A DNA stretch of 42,383 nucleotides from Seminavis robusta (Eukaryota; Bacillariophyta; Bacillariophyceae; Naviculales; Naviculaceae): contig CAICTM010000932.1 in the NCBI GenBank assembly GCA_903772945.1, positions 1 to 42,383 on the forward strand. The letters run 5' to 3'. Numbering within the stretch: the stretch's first letter is position 1; every line of letters starts with the position of its first letter. A program made the translations under genes and the position numbers. Below are positions 10,935 through 20,995 of the stretch, piece by piece. Under the pieces are notes generated by a model. The model worked only from the letters and a program-made list of their open reading frames with translations. It had not been told where the DNA came from and made no database searches.

Positions 10935-11723
10935 TTATGATTGAAACGCATGACGCACCGAAGGATACCGGACAAAGGCTTCCCGTAAGTCTTGAAGTGA
11001 GATGCGTCCATCGGCATTCATATCAATCGTTTGAAACAGTTTCTGAAGAGCCGCTTCGGAGTATTCCGCCAACAAGAGATCGGGTCTCTTGACAGACTTG
11101 TGCTTCTTGGCATTGTCGGCGAACAAGCCACTGGACTTTTGTGCGACCAGTTCCATTCGCTTGACGATAAAGTGTTGCTGCAGTTCTTGGAGCGAGATGA
11201 ATCCATCTCGGTTGACATCGAGGGCTTCAAAGAACTGTTTGGCTTGTTGATGGTACATCTTGATCTTGTCTGTTTTGTTGTTGCGTCGCTTGTTGTTATT
11301 ATTATTATTCTTGACGACGGTCTTGGTCTGAATAGGAAATGTCACTTGTGCGGGTGGTTGCTGCTGTCGCAGCAAGTTGTGTTGCGTCATGGCGCATTCC
11401 AATTGCTTCACATCGACATGACCATGGCGAGACAACCGAGAAAAGATGGACTTGGCCACGGCATCGGTACAGACACCCGTGTCCACCAGATAGTCTCTCA
11501 TTTCTTGCGCGTCGACTTTGCCATTGCCATCTTTGTCCATGCGATCAAACACGGTCGACGGGGATTCTTCGTAACTGTGGGCACGACGGACATGAGCCGC
11601 TGTGGTGACCATCGAAGCAACAGCAGTGGAAGTGGAGGGTTGTTGTGGCAAAACAACAAAGCCATTGCTGGACACAAATGACAAGGACATTGCCATGGTG
11701 GTAATTGCGTAGGAAAACTTCAT
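10935..11723 (-). CDS. EF-hand calcium-binding protein, probably plastid- or secretory-targeted
   Basis: 262 residues, single exon. Three clear EF-hand loops are visible: DKDGNGKVDAQE (residues 63-74), DVNRDGFISLQE (169-180) and DMNADGRISLQD (234-245). A degenerate second hand (SRLSRHGHVDVKQ, about 96-107) lacks the acidic ligands, so the layout is two pairs with one dead loop. The loops have the usual Asp at position 1, Gly at 6, hydrophobic at 8 and Glu/Asp at 12, and should bind Ca2+. The N-terminus is a signal peptide (MKFSYAITTMAMSLSFVSSN) followed by GFVVLP. A Phe next to the cleavage site suggests a diatom plastid transit peptide, though plain secretion is possible. An Asn-rich linker (139-149) separates the two EF pairs. 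The start ATG at 11723 is the only one giving a signal peptide. The likely role is a calcium sensor; the partner is unknown. Confidence 0.85.
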   Translation of the reverse strand: MKFSYAITTMAMSLSFVSSNGFVVLPQQPSTSTAVASMVTTAAHVRRAHSYEESPSTVFDRMDKDGNGKVDAQEMRDYLVDTGVCTDAVAKSIFSRLSRHGHVDVKQLECAMTQHNLLRQQQPPAQVTFPIQTKTVVKNNNNNNKRRNNKTDKIKMYHQQAKQFFEALDVNRDGFISLQELQQHFIVKRMELVAQKSSGLFADNAKKHKSVKRPDLLLAEYSEAALQKLFQTIDMNADGRISLQDLREAFVRYPSVRHAFQS

Positions 11724-12328
11724 CTTTCTGTCTATTCTGAGTAAGTGGATGAATGCTGTGGTTTCTTTGATCTCTTGTTGTTTTTTGTATTGTGAGACTT
11801 TCTTGCTAGCTAGCTAGCTAGTATTTGTTCTATTTCAGATCCAATCTCGTGCCTGCTGAGTGGCTTAGTTGCTTTGGTGGCCGAGTGAGTGAGAACAAAC
11901 AGGTCATCAATTCCTTACTTCGGCTCGACACGACGTAGCCACCCGCTGACCAGACTGCATTGGTTACTATTTATTTTTCTGCCGGAAGCTTTCTGATGCT
12001 GACTGTGGATGCATGGTGTCTGCATGGTGTCTGCAGCATGCCGAACAAGCAAAGGCAACTGTTCTGACAAGACAACGTCAGCATGTCCAACGCAGTGAGA
12101 GAAGACAACGCACAAGAATCCGAAGGTGGCAGCAGCCCTATCCGAAGCCAAAATCGGGTGGCCAGATGGCAATCGCTGAGTCAGTCTTCAAAAGTTCTTA
12201 ACCCTAATCATACACGACTCTAAGTATCCACGTTTGATGAGTCTCAGCTTCCGAATGGCATCCGGGTGAAGTTTGGTTGAGGCACCCGCATTGGCACCAG
12301 GCAATAGAAACACAACCCAATTTTCGAG
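11724..12328. other. Divergent intergenic region
   Basis: This separates the minus-strand EF-hand gene from the plus-strand gene at 12329, so it presumably holds both promoters. A (gcta)4 palindromic tract lies at about 11806-11821. I see no other recognisable element. Confidence 0.5.
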
Positions 12329-13789
12329 ATGACAAAGACGCAAACACTACCCAATGATTCTCCCATTTGGGACCAAGCAGCTGCCATGCTGCAAACGCAA
12401 GCGACCCTGGCAGAACACATGTCCACTGTCTTTCAGAGCAAGCCCACATCGGGACTCTACAAAGATGAACAACCAACACTACCCAACTTTGGCTTGTTTG
12501 TGCGACATGTCCGCAAAACACTGGCGCTCTCTCCTCGGACCGTCTTGCGGTCGGCTTTGAATCAAGCTTTGGAACGCATCCTCCAGTCCCACTCAGCTGC
12601 GATTCTGGAATTGAGTTCGTTATTGGAAATAATAGCCAACCCAATCCACATGCACCCGCTAGCCAAAGCAGTGTCATTGGCGTCACCGGGGTTGTGCCAT
12701 GCTCGTCTAGTCCACGCCAGAAAAGAGTTGCAGCAGCATCAAGCAATCAACCCCGAAGATACATGTGCCAAAGTCCAGGCGAAACTCGCCAAGAACAAAA
12801 CACCCCAAGAAATGGAGACGATCCTTCAGAGCGTCCGTCAAAGACACAATCAGCGAGCACTCTACTTGCAAGAACGAGTCCAGACACTTCAAATAGCATT
12901 GGCCACGGACAAAGAGTACCAAAAATATTGCCGGATACAACAACTATGGGAAATCACGGGATGCCAGAAACTATGGGATCGTTTTCTCAAGGTCGATCGG
13001 CAGCAATGCCAATTGCGAAACCATGAGGGAGACTCTTTTGAATCATCTCAACAAGAGCTCGTGTTTGCCATGACTGTTCTTTGCTTACTAGCGAATGACA
13101 ATATTGACCTTGCTGCGAACAAGGAGGAATTTTCCTTTGCCTGTAATCTCCATTGGTGGGATGGCAGCAACAGCAACAACAAAGTTCCCTCGGGAGAAAT
13201 TGACTTGGCAGTGTTTCACAAGGAAAAGGTAGTGGCGATTTGTGAAATGAAGTCGTCCTGCTTTCTTCTGGGCCAAGCATTTCGTCAACACGAGCAAAAG
13301 ATCGCCACAATGTCCAAACAATCCACCCTAGCAATGGGAATTGGAAAGACACCGGGATGCTTGTTCAGCATCAGCAGCGCCTGCCCCAGGTTGTTTGTGG
13401 CCACCACCGCCCCCAAGCACGGTTTGCTGGGAGCCGAACCAGTCTTGTCGACGGCCATTGGAGATGGAATCCGTCATCAAGGACTCACAATTGCCAATGA
13501 AACGACCAAGGCCGCCAGTGCTCCCTTGGTAGATTTCCTTTTGGAGGAGGACGACGACGACGCCACCATGACAACGAATGCCGTCATCCAGTATTTGTGG
13601 TCCGTTTTTTCCCCAAAAGACGCCGCCGAAGTGAATTGCTCGTCGAAATGTGGGGAAGAAGATTGCCTGGATGTTGCTCAATTGGCCGAGTTTGTAAAGG
13701 GACGATTAGGGGATACACTGGGTGGTTCCCTGTCCCCAGCGGGTTGCCTCCTTAAATGGAAGAGGAACATTCTCATTTTGGATAGCTAG
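12329..13789 (+). CDS. Uncharacterised protein with a PD-(D/E)XK nuclease-like core
   Basis: 486 residues, single exon, start ATG at 12329. The N-terminal half (1-230) is mostly helical with no motif I recognise. Residues 285-320 read VPSGEIDLAVF, then KEKVVAICEMKSS, then LLGQAFRQHEQKI. G-E-I-D292 followed 14 residues later by C-E306-M-K308 on a hydrophobic strand is the classic D-x(n)-E-x-K signature of the PD-(D/E)XK superfamily. An upstream Glu (E243 in SSQQELVFAM) could be the helix-borne acid, and the Q-rich helix after K308 matches the common QxxxY/Q position. Family members include nucleases, resolvases and restriction-like enzymes; the fold assignment here is inferred from motif spacing only. 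A Cys pair with acidic residues follows (CSSKCGEEDC, about 437-446). It converges with the cyclase gene, 230 bases apart. Function is unknown. Confidence 0.7.
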   Translation: MTKTQTLPNDSPIWDQAAAMLQTQATLAEHMSTVFQSKPTSGLYKDEQPTLPNFGLFVRHVRKTLALSPRTVLRSALNQALERILQSHSAAILELSSLLEIIANPIHMHPLAKAVSLASPGLCHARLVHARKELQQHQAINPEDTCAKVQAKLAKNKTPQEMETILQSVRQRHNQRALYLQERVQTLQIALATDKEYQKYCRIQQLWEITGCQKLWDRFLKVDRQQCQLRNHEGDSFESSQQELVFAMTVLCLLANDNIDLAANKEEFSFACNLHWWDGSNSNNKVPSGEIDLAVFHKEKVVAICEMKSSCFLLGQAFRQHEQKIATMSKQSTLAMGIGKTPGCLFSISSACPRLFVATTAPKHGLLGAEPVLSTAIGDGIRHQGLTIANETTKAASAPLVDFLLEEDDDDATMTTNAVIQYLWSVFSPKDAAEVNCSSKCGEEDCLDVAQLAEFVKGRLGDTLGGSLSPAGCLLKWKRNILILDS

Positions 13790-14022
13790 TTTCTTCTCCT
13801 CTTGGATAGCTAGTTACTTTCTTAGCAAACTACTGTGTGTTATGCGTCTATCAGGGTTTATTTTCTTAGCAGATTGTGTCTCGGCGGTGTGCTCCGTCCG
13901 TCCAGAGCCGTTTGTACTTCGAGGCGGGCGCAAGAATGAAATCTTGTCTGTCGGAGAAAGTGTGGCAAACGACAGTGTGTCGTCAAGCCCAGACAGCGGG
14001 CGAAAATCTCCCAGCACTCATA

Positions 14023-17000
14023 TTAGTCGACGTCAAACTCTCCGCTGACAAACGACTCCTCCATTTGAACCTGCAGAACGCCTCCAGGGTCGTGGGAGGA
14101 GCCGTAAAGCAGGTCCGAACTGGTAAGAACGTCCGAACTGGTCCACGGAGCAAGCGATGGAAAGCTGGTCATGCTATTGTTGCAGTTGCCTCCTGTGATG
14201 GCTGGCGGAGGTGGTTCCAACGTGTAGGTTTCGACCATCGCATCGGGGTCGACGGACAAGCCCGATTCTGCTGCCACTGACGGAGAGGCGGCTGATATAA
14301 TACTTGCTTCGGCGGCTGGAACTGACGACGAACTTTCGGAGACATCAATCATTTCGGTTGCATCCTCCCAGTTCAGTTCAGCGTCACCCACAATGTCGTG
14401 GAATGCTCGGGATACACGAATGTAGTTGTCGGGGGCAGTTTGTTCCATCCGCAGCGCCACGAACACGTCATCTCCGAAACAATTGAGTTTGGGGATATTT
14501 TGTCCAAGCACGCCGTACTTCACACTGCCAATATGAATTCCCGCTCGGAGCCGAAGCGTTTCGGCTTCCAACGCATCATCGTCGCTGGCTACCCTGGGCG
14601 GTATCTGAATGGCCTGACCCTCGGACAACATTTCCTTCGTCATTTCTAGTGCGTCGATGGCTGCTTTTCTATCTCTAGAATTGGCACTTTCTCCAGCCTG
14701 TTCCTCGTCGTTTTCGCCCGTGAACAAACCGGACATGATCACTATTTTGCTTCCAATGGCCTCGACTTTAATTGTTTGGTGTTTTTCGCACAGTCGGTCC
14801 ACAGTGAAGAGCAGCTTGGCAAGGATATCCATGATTGGCCCAACCCGGAGATCCAAAGCCATTTGTTGGAAATTCACAACCGAGAGCACCATAATTGACA
14901 CGTACGGCTTGTGGCCAGCATACAAAGCCTGCACGTCCTTGATTCCTCCAATGAGCGAGCTATTGATGTATTTTACGTTGCTCTGGCTTGTCAAGTACGA
15001 CACGTCTTGGCTCAAAGCGCTGATTTTGGCTGTTCCGGTTTGTTGCGACAGATCGTCAAGGTGCATTGATTCATCGTCCATGTACATGGTTCGCCAGCTC
15101 TGATCAAAAGTGTCCACACTCATGCCTCCGCTGACACTCAAATTGCCATGTAGGGAACGAAGCGAATCAAGGCGGGGAACTCCTCTTCTGCCAAATCGAC
15201 CAGAGTCCATTCGCATCAAATTGCCTCTCTTCGCAGAATCCATTCTCATGAGTGCACCACCCCGTGCGGAGTTTGCTCGCATCATCATCATGTCCCGTTT
15301 GGAACCCATGCGCGAGAATATTGGACGTGTGGCTCCAGCACGGTTGGTGACGGATCCTTGTCGATGGAGGCCACGAATGACGGGAGGATTCAAATTATTG
15401 GTGCTGTTGTTATTGTTGTTGTTGTTGTTGTTCTCAACTTCGCTTTTAGCTCTCTGCGGGGTAGATCGAGCCTGGGGATTTGCAGGTTGTTGCGGAGCAG
15501 TCTGGGTGCTGGCGCTTCGTTCTGGCAACTTTTTGTTGCCTTTCTTGTTTCTGTTGAGTTTTTCTTCCGGCACACTCAAGAGGCCAAATTCCGATTCCGC
15601 CGTTTGTGCCCCGGTGGCAATCGTGCTGGCACTATCAATCGACGGAACGCCTCCCACTAATAAACCATACCGACTGTGCACGCTCCCAGATATACTGCTG
15701 TCGTCAACACTAATTCCGCCCATCACTGGTACGACGGATGGCTTGGGAAGAAAGAATTGCTGCCGCAGGGGTGTTTTCCATTGCTGGGGCTGCATCTTTA
15801 GCTTGCATACCGCCATGGGGGGTAAGATTCCATGAATCATATCGCTGTGCCTTCTCAAGGATTCTCGCAGCTTCCCTTGCACATCCTGAAACGATTTGGA
15901 TACGGTGGATAATTGTTCCAAGCGTGCCTTGTGCTGAAGCAGGTCTTGCAATAGGGTTGTGACGGAAGGTACCCACCGTTCTTGAAATACTTTGCTTCCG
16001 AAATTGGGCAGTTTGTCGTGTTCTTGAGAGTTGCTATTGTTGTCGTCTGCCTTGTTGGTGGATGCCAAGACGAAAATGAACCTGAGCTTGTCCATGCTTG
16101 AATAGAATATGGGGATCGCCACGAGTTGTTGCCATTTTTCCGGGAGCAATGCCGTGGACGGTTTGGGTGTTGATGTTGCTTTGGTGGTTCCTTTGTTGTT
16201 GTCATTGCTGTTGACTTCCTTAGAATTATCGTCTCGGCTGTTGGCTGTAGTATTATGGTTGAGGGGCGGGCGGCGTCGATCTCGTTTTCGATCCTGAAAG
16301 GTGAGCGGTCGTTTCAGATCGAGACACTTTTTCAGCAGATCTTGGACAGCCCACAGATGGATTTCTCCATCATCGTCGTCATCGTCACTATCACTATCGT
16401 ACGAAAAACCTTCATCGTCGAGAAAGGTTGTCACTGCCAATTTGTGTTCCATGGTGGGCCTTCGTGTGGGGCGTCGTGGAGCTGGAGAATGAGTACTGGA
16501 ATGCGACGATGCTGTGGCGAGGATTGCTTCTTGTTCCGCCGTAGTAAGGTTGTTTAACAAGTTTCGTTCACTGGTCATTCGTCTCGGTAGCGAAGGGGGC
16601 AGCATGACGGATCGTTGCTGTGGTGTGAGGACTGCGTTTGCCCTTCGTTTTTCGGCCCTCTTTTTCCGCCTCCGCCGTTGTCGCCGTCTCTTTTCCTTGA
16701 GCTTTTCGTTCTCGTCGTCAGGGTTGTTGCTGTCTTTTTTCTTTTTGTAGGGGAGTACAACTCGACGTTTGACATCATCCGCTATTCGTTCCAATTCGGC
16801 TCTGGATTTCATTTTGAGGATGACTTGGGCCGTTTTTTTGGGCGACGAACTACTTTCTCCTGGCTTGCGGTATATCAATTTGAATAGATTTCGTTTGGCG
16901 CCCTTGGGTGTGAGTTGATATTTCTCGACCTTGTCCCAATATACCTCCATGTAGTTGTAGGAAAGACTGGCCTGACTGATATCTCCACAGTGATGTTCAC

Positions 17001-18042
17001 TATTGTCTTCGTCTTCCCCTTCGTGTAGCATGTCGAGAGGATTGACGGGTTCAAATCGTAGCTGATCCATCATGAGAGTGACACTTCCCGGAATATCCTT
17101 ATAATGTACCGGTCCATACGTGGTAATGGGCTGGGGTGTTCGATGGAGGGGGTCGTGGCGTCGGCGTTCCGAAGAATCCATGGAATCATCATCCCCCGTG
17201 CTATAATAGTCGGTATCATTATCCAAATCCGAGGAGAAATCACTATGGTCATTGTCGTCGTCATCATCGTACATGGGTACATTGACGGCTGCAAACTGAC
17301 GACCAATTTTCATGGTCTTGAGATAATCTTCGATATCCGAGTGATCGAGTTCACTGACATCGTTCATATCCGTTTTAGGTTGTTCCGGCGGTTTGATCTC
17401 TTCTTCTTCTTCCACCGCCGCCAGGAATCCATAGTCGGTACCCGACCAAGATAGGACGGAATCTACAAGTTCCCGAAGCGCAATATTGGCTGGATTTCGG
17501 TCAAAGGTGGAATTTCTCTTTTCTTCCACTTCCTCCTCTAGTTCGTAGTCTTCTTCTTCCAGGATATCCTGAATATCCGAGTCCTGAATGCGTTCCAAAA
17601 AGTCCTTCTTGACCGTCTGAAGGCTCTCGATCAGGTCCAAATGGTGCTGCATTTCAGACTTGGGAGGTTCTTCAGCCTTTGGTTCAGCCACTTCAGCCTT
17701 AGGTTCAGCCTTAAGTTCAGACTTAGGTTCAGACTTAGGTTCAGGTTCCTCATCTGTGTTTTCGGACTGCTGCAAGTTGTGGCTGTTGCTCTCTTCTCTC
17801 ATCTCACTGATGCCAAGGTCCTTCTTTTCTTCCTCTGGCTCTTCAGGAGGAGCTTCTGCTTCTTCCACGGCCAAACTTAGCCTGGAAAGCAGCTGATCTT
17901 TCCCGTGCTTCCAGACCCAGTCGCCCAAACTCTCCTTGGTGACTTTGCCATTGCACAGCTCAGGATCGTCTGGGAGATCCAGAGCCCATGCACCAACGTC
18001 CACCTGGATGCGGACTCTCATCACACCTGCTAGTATACCCAA
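14023..18042 (-). CDS. Large class III nucleotide cyclase-domain protein lacking metal-binding residues
   Basis: 1339 residues. The order is: a conserved N-terminal module (17-77, WALDLPDDPELCNGK...), an acidic coiled region with EPK repeats (98-127), a possible PH/GRAM-like segment (315-430, GSVTLMMDQLRFEP... to VILKMKS), a strongly basic stretch (447-468), a GAF-like segment (632-705), a helix HSDMIHGILPPMAVCKLK (732-749) like the linker before cyclase domains, a low-complexity insert with Asn9 (871-879), and a cyclase homology domain (about 1045-1235). In that domain LRAGIHIGSVKYGVLGQ and CFGDDVFVALRME are well kept. The two metal-binding Asp positions are Ser1054 (VLSVVNF) and Ser1098 (AIGSKIV), and the transition-state Asn is Phe1194; Arg1198 and the GC-like Glu1094 remain. 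It is therefore probably a pseudoenzyme. No transmembrane segment was seen. Confidence 0.85.
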   Translation of the reverse strand: MGILAGVMRVRIQVDVGAWALDLPDDPELCNGKVTKESLGDWVWKHGKDQLLSRLSLAVEEAEAPPEEPEEEKKDLGISEMREESNSHNLQQSENTDEEPEPKSEPKSELKAEPKAEVAEPKAEEPPKSEMQHHLDLIESLQTVKKDFLERIQDSDIQDILEEEDYELEEEVEEKRNSTFDRNPANIALRELVDSVLSWSGTDYGFLAAVEEEEEIKPPEQPKTDMNDVSELDHSDIEDYLKTMKIGRQFAAVNVPMYDDDDDNDHSDFSSDLDNDTDYYSTGDDDSMDSSERRRHDPLHRTPQPITTYGPVHYKDIPGSVTLMMDQLRFEPVNPLDMLHEGEDEDNSEHHCGDISQASLSYNYMEVYWDKVEKYQLTPKGAKRNLFKLIYRKPGESSSSPKKTAQVILKMKSRAELERIADDVKRRVVLPYKKKKDSNNPDDENEKLKEKRRRQRRRRKKRAEKRRANAVLTPQQRSVMLPPSLPRRMTSERNLLNNLTTAEQEAILATASSHSSTHSPAPRRPTRRPTMEHKLAVTTFLDDEGFSYDSDSDDDDDDGEIHLWAVQDLLKKCLDLKRPLTFQDRKRDRRRPPLNHNTTANSRDDNSKEVNSNDNNKGTTKATSTPKPSTALLPEKWQQLVAIPIFYSSMDKLRFIFVLASTNKADDNNSNSQEHDKLPNFGSKVFQERWVPSVTTLLQDLLQHKARLEQLSTVSKSFQDVQGKLRESLRRHSDMIHGILPPMAVCKLKMQPQQWKTPLRQQFFLPKPSVVPVMGGISVDDSSISGSVHSRYGLLVGGVPSIDSASTIATGAQTAESEFGLLSVPEEKLNRNKKGNKKLPERSASTQTAPQQPANPQARSTPQRAKSEVENNNNNNNNNSTNNLNPPVIRGLHRQGSVTNRAGATRPIFSRMGSKRDMMMMRANSARGGALMRMDSAKRGNLMRMDSGRFGRRGVPRLDSLRSLHGNLSVSGGMSVDTFDQSWRTMYMDDESMHLDDLSQQTGTAKISALSQDVSYLTSQSNVKYINSSLIGGIKDVQALYAGHKPYVSIMVLSVVNFQQMALDLRVGPIMDILAKLLFTVDRLCEKHQTIKVEAIGSKIVIMSGLFTGENDEEQAGESANSRDRKAAIDALEMTKEMLSEGQAIQIPPRVASDDDALEAETLRLRAGIHIGSVKYGVLGQNIPKLNCFGDDVFVALRMEQTAPDNYIRVSRAFHDIVGDAELNWEDATEMIDVSESSSSVPAAEASIISAASPSVAAESGLSVDPDAMVETYTLEPPPPAITGGNCNNSMTSFPSLAPWTSSDVLTSSDLLYGSSHDPGGVLQVQMEESFVSGEFDVD

Positions 18043-18908
18043 GACGTGCTACTACACGATGGAAAGCAGCGAGAATGCTACCCAAGTCTCAAGACCCGCT
18101 CTCTCTCACTTCGCCGAGTCAATCAATCAACCGGAGATTCCTGATGCTACCCTCCCAACAGACTGGCTTCGTAGAACTAAGCTGTTTGGTCGCTCCACTA
18201 GGTTTAATGGTTAGCCAATACTGGATGTTACCTCAATAGCATGGCAAGGCTGGATAATACCTTTCCTGCTTTTGTACTTCTTGGCTGTGTCTGTCTTTCC
18301 TACTACTTTAGCAAAATACGACTGTACTCTTTTCTGAGAAGCAAAATTGCCGGGCGCTGCCTTCTTTCGATCGGCAAACAGACTACCGTAAGGCGCGGAG
18401 CCAGCCCTTCTTTTTGCACTTTTGGATCGGTGGTAAGGTCATTCTCGCGAGAGCTCGGTCATTAAGGCGAAAGTTTACGAGCAATACCCCCAGCTGTTTT
18501 CATTTCTATTCCTCTTTTACAAGATCTCCATAGTCTTTGCTCCCTTCTCAGACCTGAAGTCAATTTACTGTTTACTGTATGTACGCCTCTGCATCTGCTG
18601 AGTTGTTCTACGCGATCTGCTCTTCTTTTAGCACTTATTGCTGTACAGTCTTTCGTCTTGAACAAGTGCCGGGACCATGGAACCAATATATCCTACTTGA
18701 ATGGGACTGCTTTCGATCGAACCCAAAAACGGCCATCATGTCCAAGGCAAAAGCTGATTGAACCGGTACAGCTCCGGTACTCCAGACAGCTCCCTGGCAG
18801 AGGAAAATAAATGCGAGGAACCCCAAATTTGGTGATGGTCGAAGGTCCAAGCCACTGGTACCAGAGCTTGGAACTTGTGAACGGTTCCCATGTCAATTTT
18901 GCTTTGAA
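18043..18908. other. Intergenic between the cyclase gene and its inverted copy
   Basis: No gene is supported. The spacer separates head-to-head copies of the cyclase N-terminal coding region and presumably contains the promoter of the minus-strand gene. I found no other feature. Confidence 0.4.
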
Positions 18909-19090
18909 GGTGCAGGGCTCTGAATCTCCCAGACCATCCTGAGCTCTGCAATGGCAAAGTCACCAAGGAGAGTTTGGGTGAATGGGTCTGGAAGCAGGGG
19001 AAAGATCAGTTGCTTTCCTGGCTAAGTTTGGCCCTGGAAGAAGTAGAATCCCTGCCTGATGAGCCAGAGGAAGAAAAGAAGGACCTTGGC
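18909..19090 (+). pseudogene. Broken inverted copy of the cyclase gene's N-terminal coding region
   Basis: Plus-strand codons here read ELCNGKVTKESLGEWVW, then KQGKDQLLSWLSLALEE, then PEEEKKDLG. They correspond to residues 17-77 of the minus-strand protein that starts at 18042. Over 58 aligned residues I count 10 differences (about 83% identity). Near 18914 the copy has ggtgcagggctctg where the gene has ggtgcatgggctctg. This one-base deletion shifts the frame and creates an early stop. Similarity stops abruptly after DLG, where the gene continues ISEM and the copy GRNHS. It is either a partial inverted duplication of this gene or the relic of a paralogue. No cyclase domain lies downstream. 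Confidence 0.8.
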
Positions 19091-19674
19091 GGAAGAAATC
19101 ATAGCAAACCGCCACTTTTTCGGGCTCCCGCACTACAATATCTTCTTCGAGCCTTTCCCTCCCCCATCCCAGTGTTCAATGACACAAGCAACAGCTAGCT
19201 AAGCAAAGGTCCAACCGCAAGCAAACCATGCATTCGAAGAAACCACATGTACTGTTTAACGAACTGGCTAGCGTTACTATTTACCCCACGCAGGTTTATC
19301 TTGTTTTCGTCCCTGGTTTTGTAAGGCGGGGCTGTCCATTCGCTGATTAGAAAACTGGTGTGACCTCCTTCAGTCGTTGCTTCTACCAGCTAGTATGGTT
19401 CTATTACAGCCAGCGAAGTCTTTTCGCAACGCACTCAATCTGTTTCACAGCTCCTCCAGTCGTTTCAACGGGAAGGACTTCTCTGTGGCCGGGATGGGTT
19501 TGTCGGGGCTCTTTCGATCACCAATGATGTTTCCATGTATGTGTTCCAGCTAACCCATCTGCAAATGTCAGAAACGTCAATCCCGACCTAGTTGCCACAG
19601 GCTACTATTCTTGGCAATCGACCGGGTCAGAGTAGCAACCGACGAGATGCTTGATAAAGAACTCCTTCAGAAGA
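19091..19674. other. No supported gene
   Basis: About 580 bases with only short open stretches in any frame. Nothing recognisable was found. Confidence 0.35.
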
Positions 19675-20253
19675 TCAATGCAACTTGGTCCTGGCAAAGA
19701 GATTCCTCCACTTGTTGTAGCTGGAATGTCGAAGGCCTCGTCGTTTGCAACTGGCTGCCGATATGATGGCATTTGGTTGTTGTGCATCGCCAGTGTGTTC
19801 TGTCAGCAACATTTTCCAATCATCATCTTGCCGGTAGATGCGGGCACAGCTCATGGCGTCTCGTGCTGCCAAGAGTTCGGCTTGAGAACGAGCGCGTTTG
19901 CTTGCCCTACAAGAGTACTTGCGAAGCCGATCCTGATCCACGAGACCTTTTGACTGTTGCTTGCTCTGCACTCTTAGGAGTCCTTGTACGTAGGCACCGT
20001 ACTCTTGGCGTCGCGAAAACGTTGTTGAAATGCGTTGCTGAAGGAGATTTTCCAAACCTCGCAGACAAATATCGCCCGTGGGATCTTGGCCCCTGTTGGT
20101 AATGATCTGATTCACTTGCTGTTCCATGCTTATTCGAATTGCATCGATCTCCTTGGGTTGGTACCAAAGCGTGGCTTTCAACTCTGATGTAGTAATCTCA
20201 TATCCAGGCTCGGAATACTCCAAATGGGGAACAAAGGATACTTTGGAGGGCAT
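19675..20253 (-). CDS. RGLE-motif protein of unknown function (stramenopile family)
   Basis: The frame is open from 20325, but I choose the ATG at 20253 (192 residues, MPSKVSFVPHLEY...). An upstream Met would add 24 residues that look like a weak hydrophobic segment. The diagnostic features are a WYQPKEIDAIR block, then CLRGLENLLQQR (RGLE at residues 89-92 counted from the longer start), then a helical stretch with VQSKQQSKGLVDQDRLRKY and SQAELLAARDA. From memory, many diatom and other stramenopile genes encode small proteins with W-Y-x..., RGLE, an R/Q-rich helix and a terminal A..A..DA element. Their function is not known to me. The C-terminal about 50 residues are basic. There are no membrane segments and no predicted active site. 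Confidence 0.65.
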   Translation of the reverse strand: MPSKVSFVPHLEYSEPGYEITTSELKATLWYQPKEIDAIRISMEQQVNQIITNRGQDPTGDICLRGLENLLQQRISTTFSRRQEYGAYVQGLLRVQSKQQSKGLVDQDRLRKYSCRASKRARSQAELLAARDAMSCARIYRQDDDWKMLLTEHTGDAQQPNAIISAASCKRRGLRHSSYNKWRNLFARTKLH

Positions 20254-20325
20254 GGTTGGAAAGGTTGTTGTTGAATTTGTGGGATACTTGGCTACAGCAG
20301 CTACAATTGTGGCACAAACACACAT

Positions 20326-20995
20326 CCACAGACAAGCCTTCAGTGCATTTTCTGCCTGGTCAACACCTCCTGCAAATGTTGCTCGGCTCGGAACAAAGAA
20401 GGCCGTGAGTTGAACATGGGTATAAAATACATGGAATGTGAACGGGAGCAGAGCGGAGTCGAGGCGAGTCGAGTCCAGTCAAGTCGTAACTTGTTCTACA
20501 AGTTACTCCCAGAGCGCTACTGGTACTCGAGTAATGACATACTAGCTAGTACTGGATCCTGCTTAGCCGTTGGTACCGGTACCTCTAAACAACAAAGGGA
20601 AGATATTACACCAATGTTAAGTTTGAAGCTGCTTCGGAAGCAGGGTTGTTAAATACTAAGTTACACTAGACTAGAACCAGTTTTAATGCAGGATCCGGGA
20701 GTTCTTAGATATTCCGCGACCAAGGTTGCTCACATCAGGACTGGGATCCTGTGCTTGCTTGGATGTTCGGCTGGAGGTGGTACGCCACACGCCACCACGC
20801 CACCGCCCTTCATTTCAATGGTGCGGTCCGAAAGAGACACGCCAACACCTGTACGGTACTAATACCGGGGTGACGGGGGAATTGCTATGGTAGAAAACTC
20901 AACGCAGAATATGACATAGGCTACTAATAGTCGATATGTGGTTGTGGGTGACTGCCTGAATGGGGAAGGCAGGGTTGTCAACGATGGGCTTATCC
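20326..20995. other. Intergenic; no gene
   Basis: Contains a run of gagtcgaggcgagtcgagtc-type repeats (about 20456-20480) and ggtaccggtacc near 20572. Otherwise nothing is recognised. Confidence 0.4.

Noticed and set aside
15110..15835. 241-codon plus-strand ORF inside the cyclase gene
   Set aside because: Hydrophobic runs come from reverse-reading Asn/Gln/Ser-rich codons. The opposite frame is continuous for 1339 codons.
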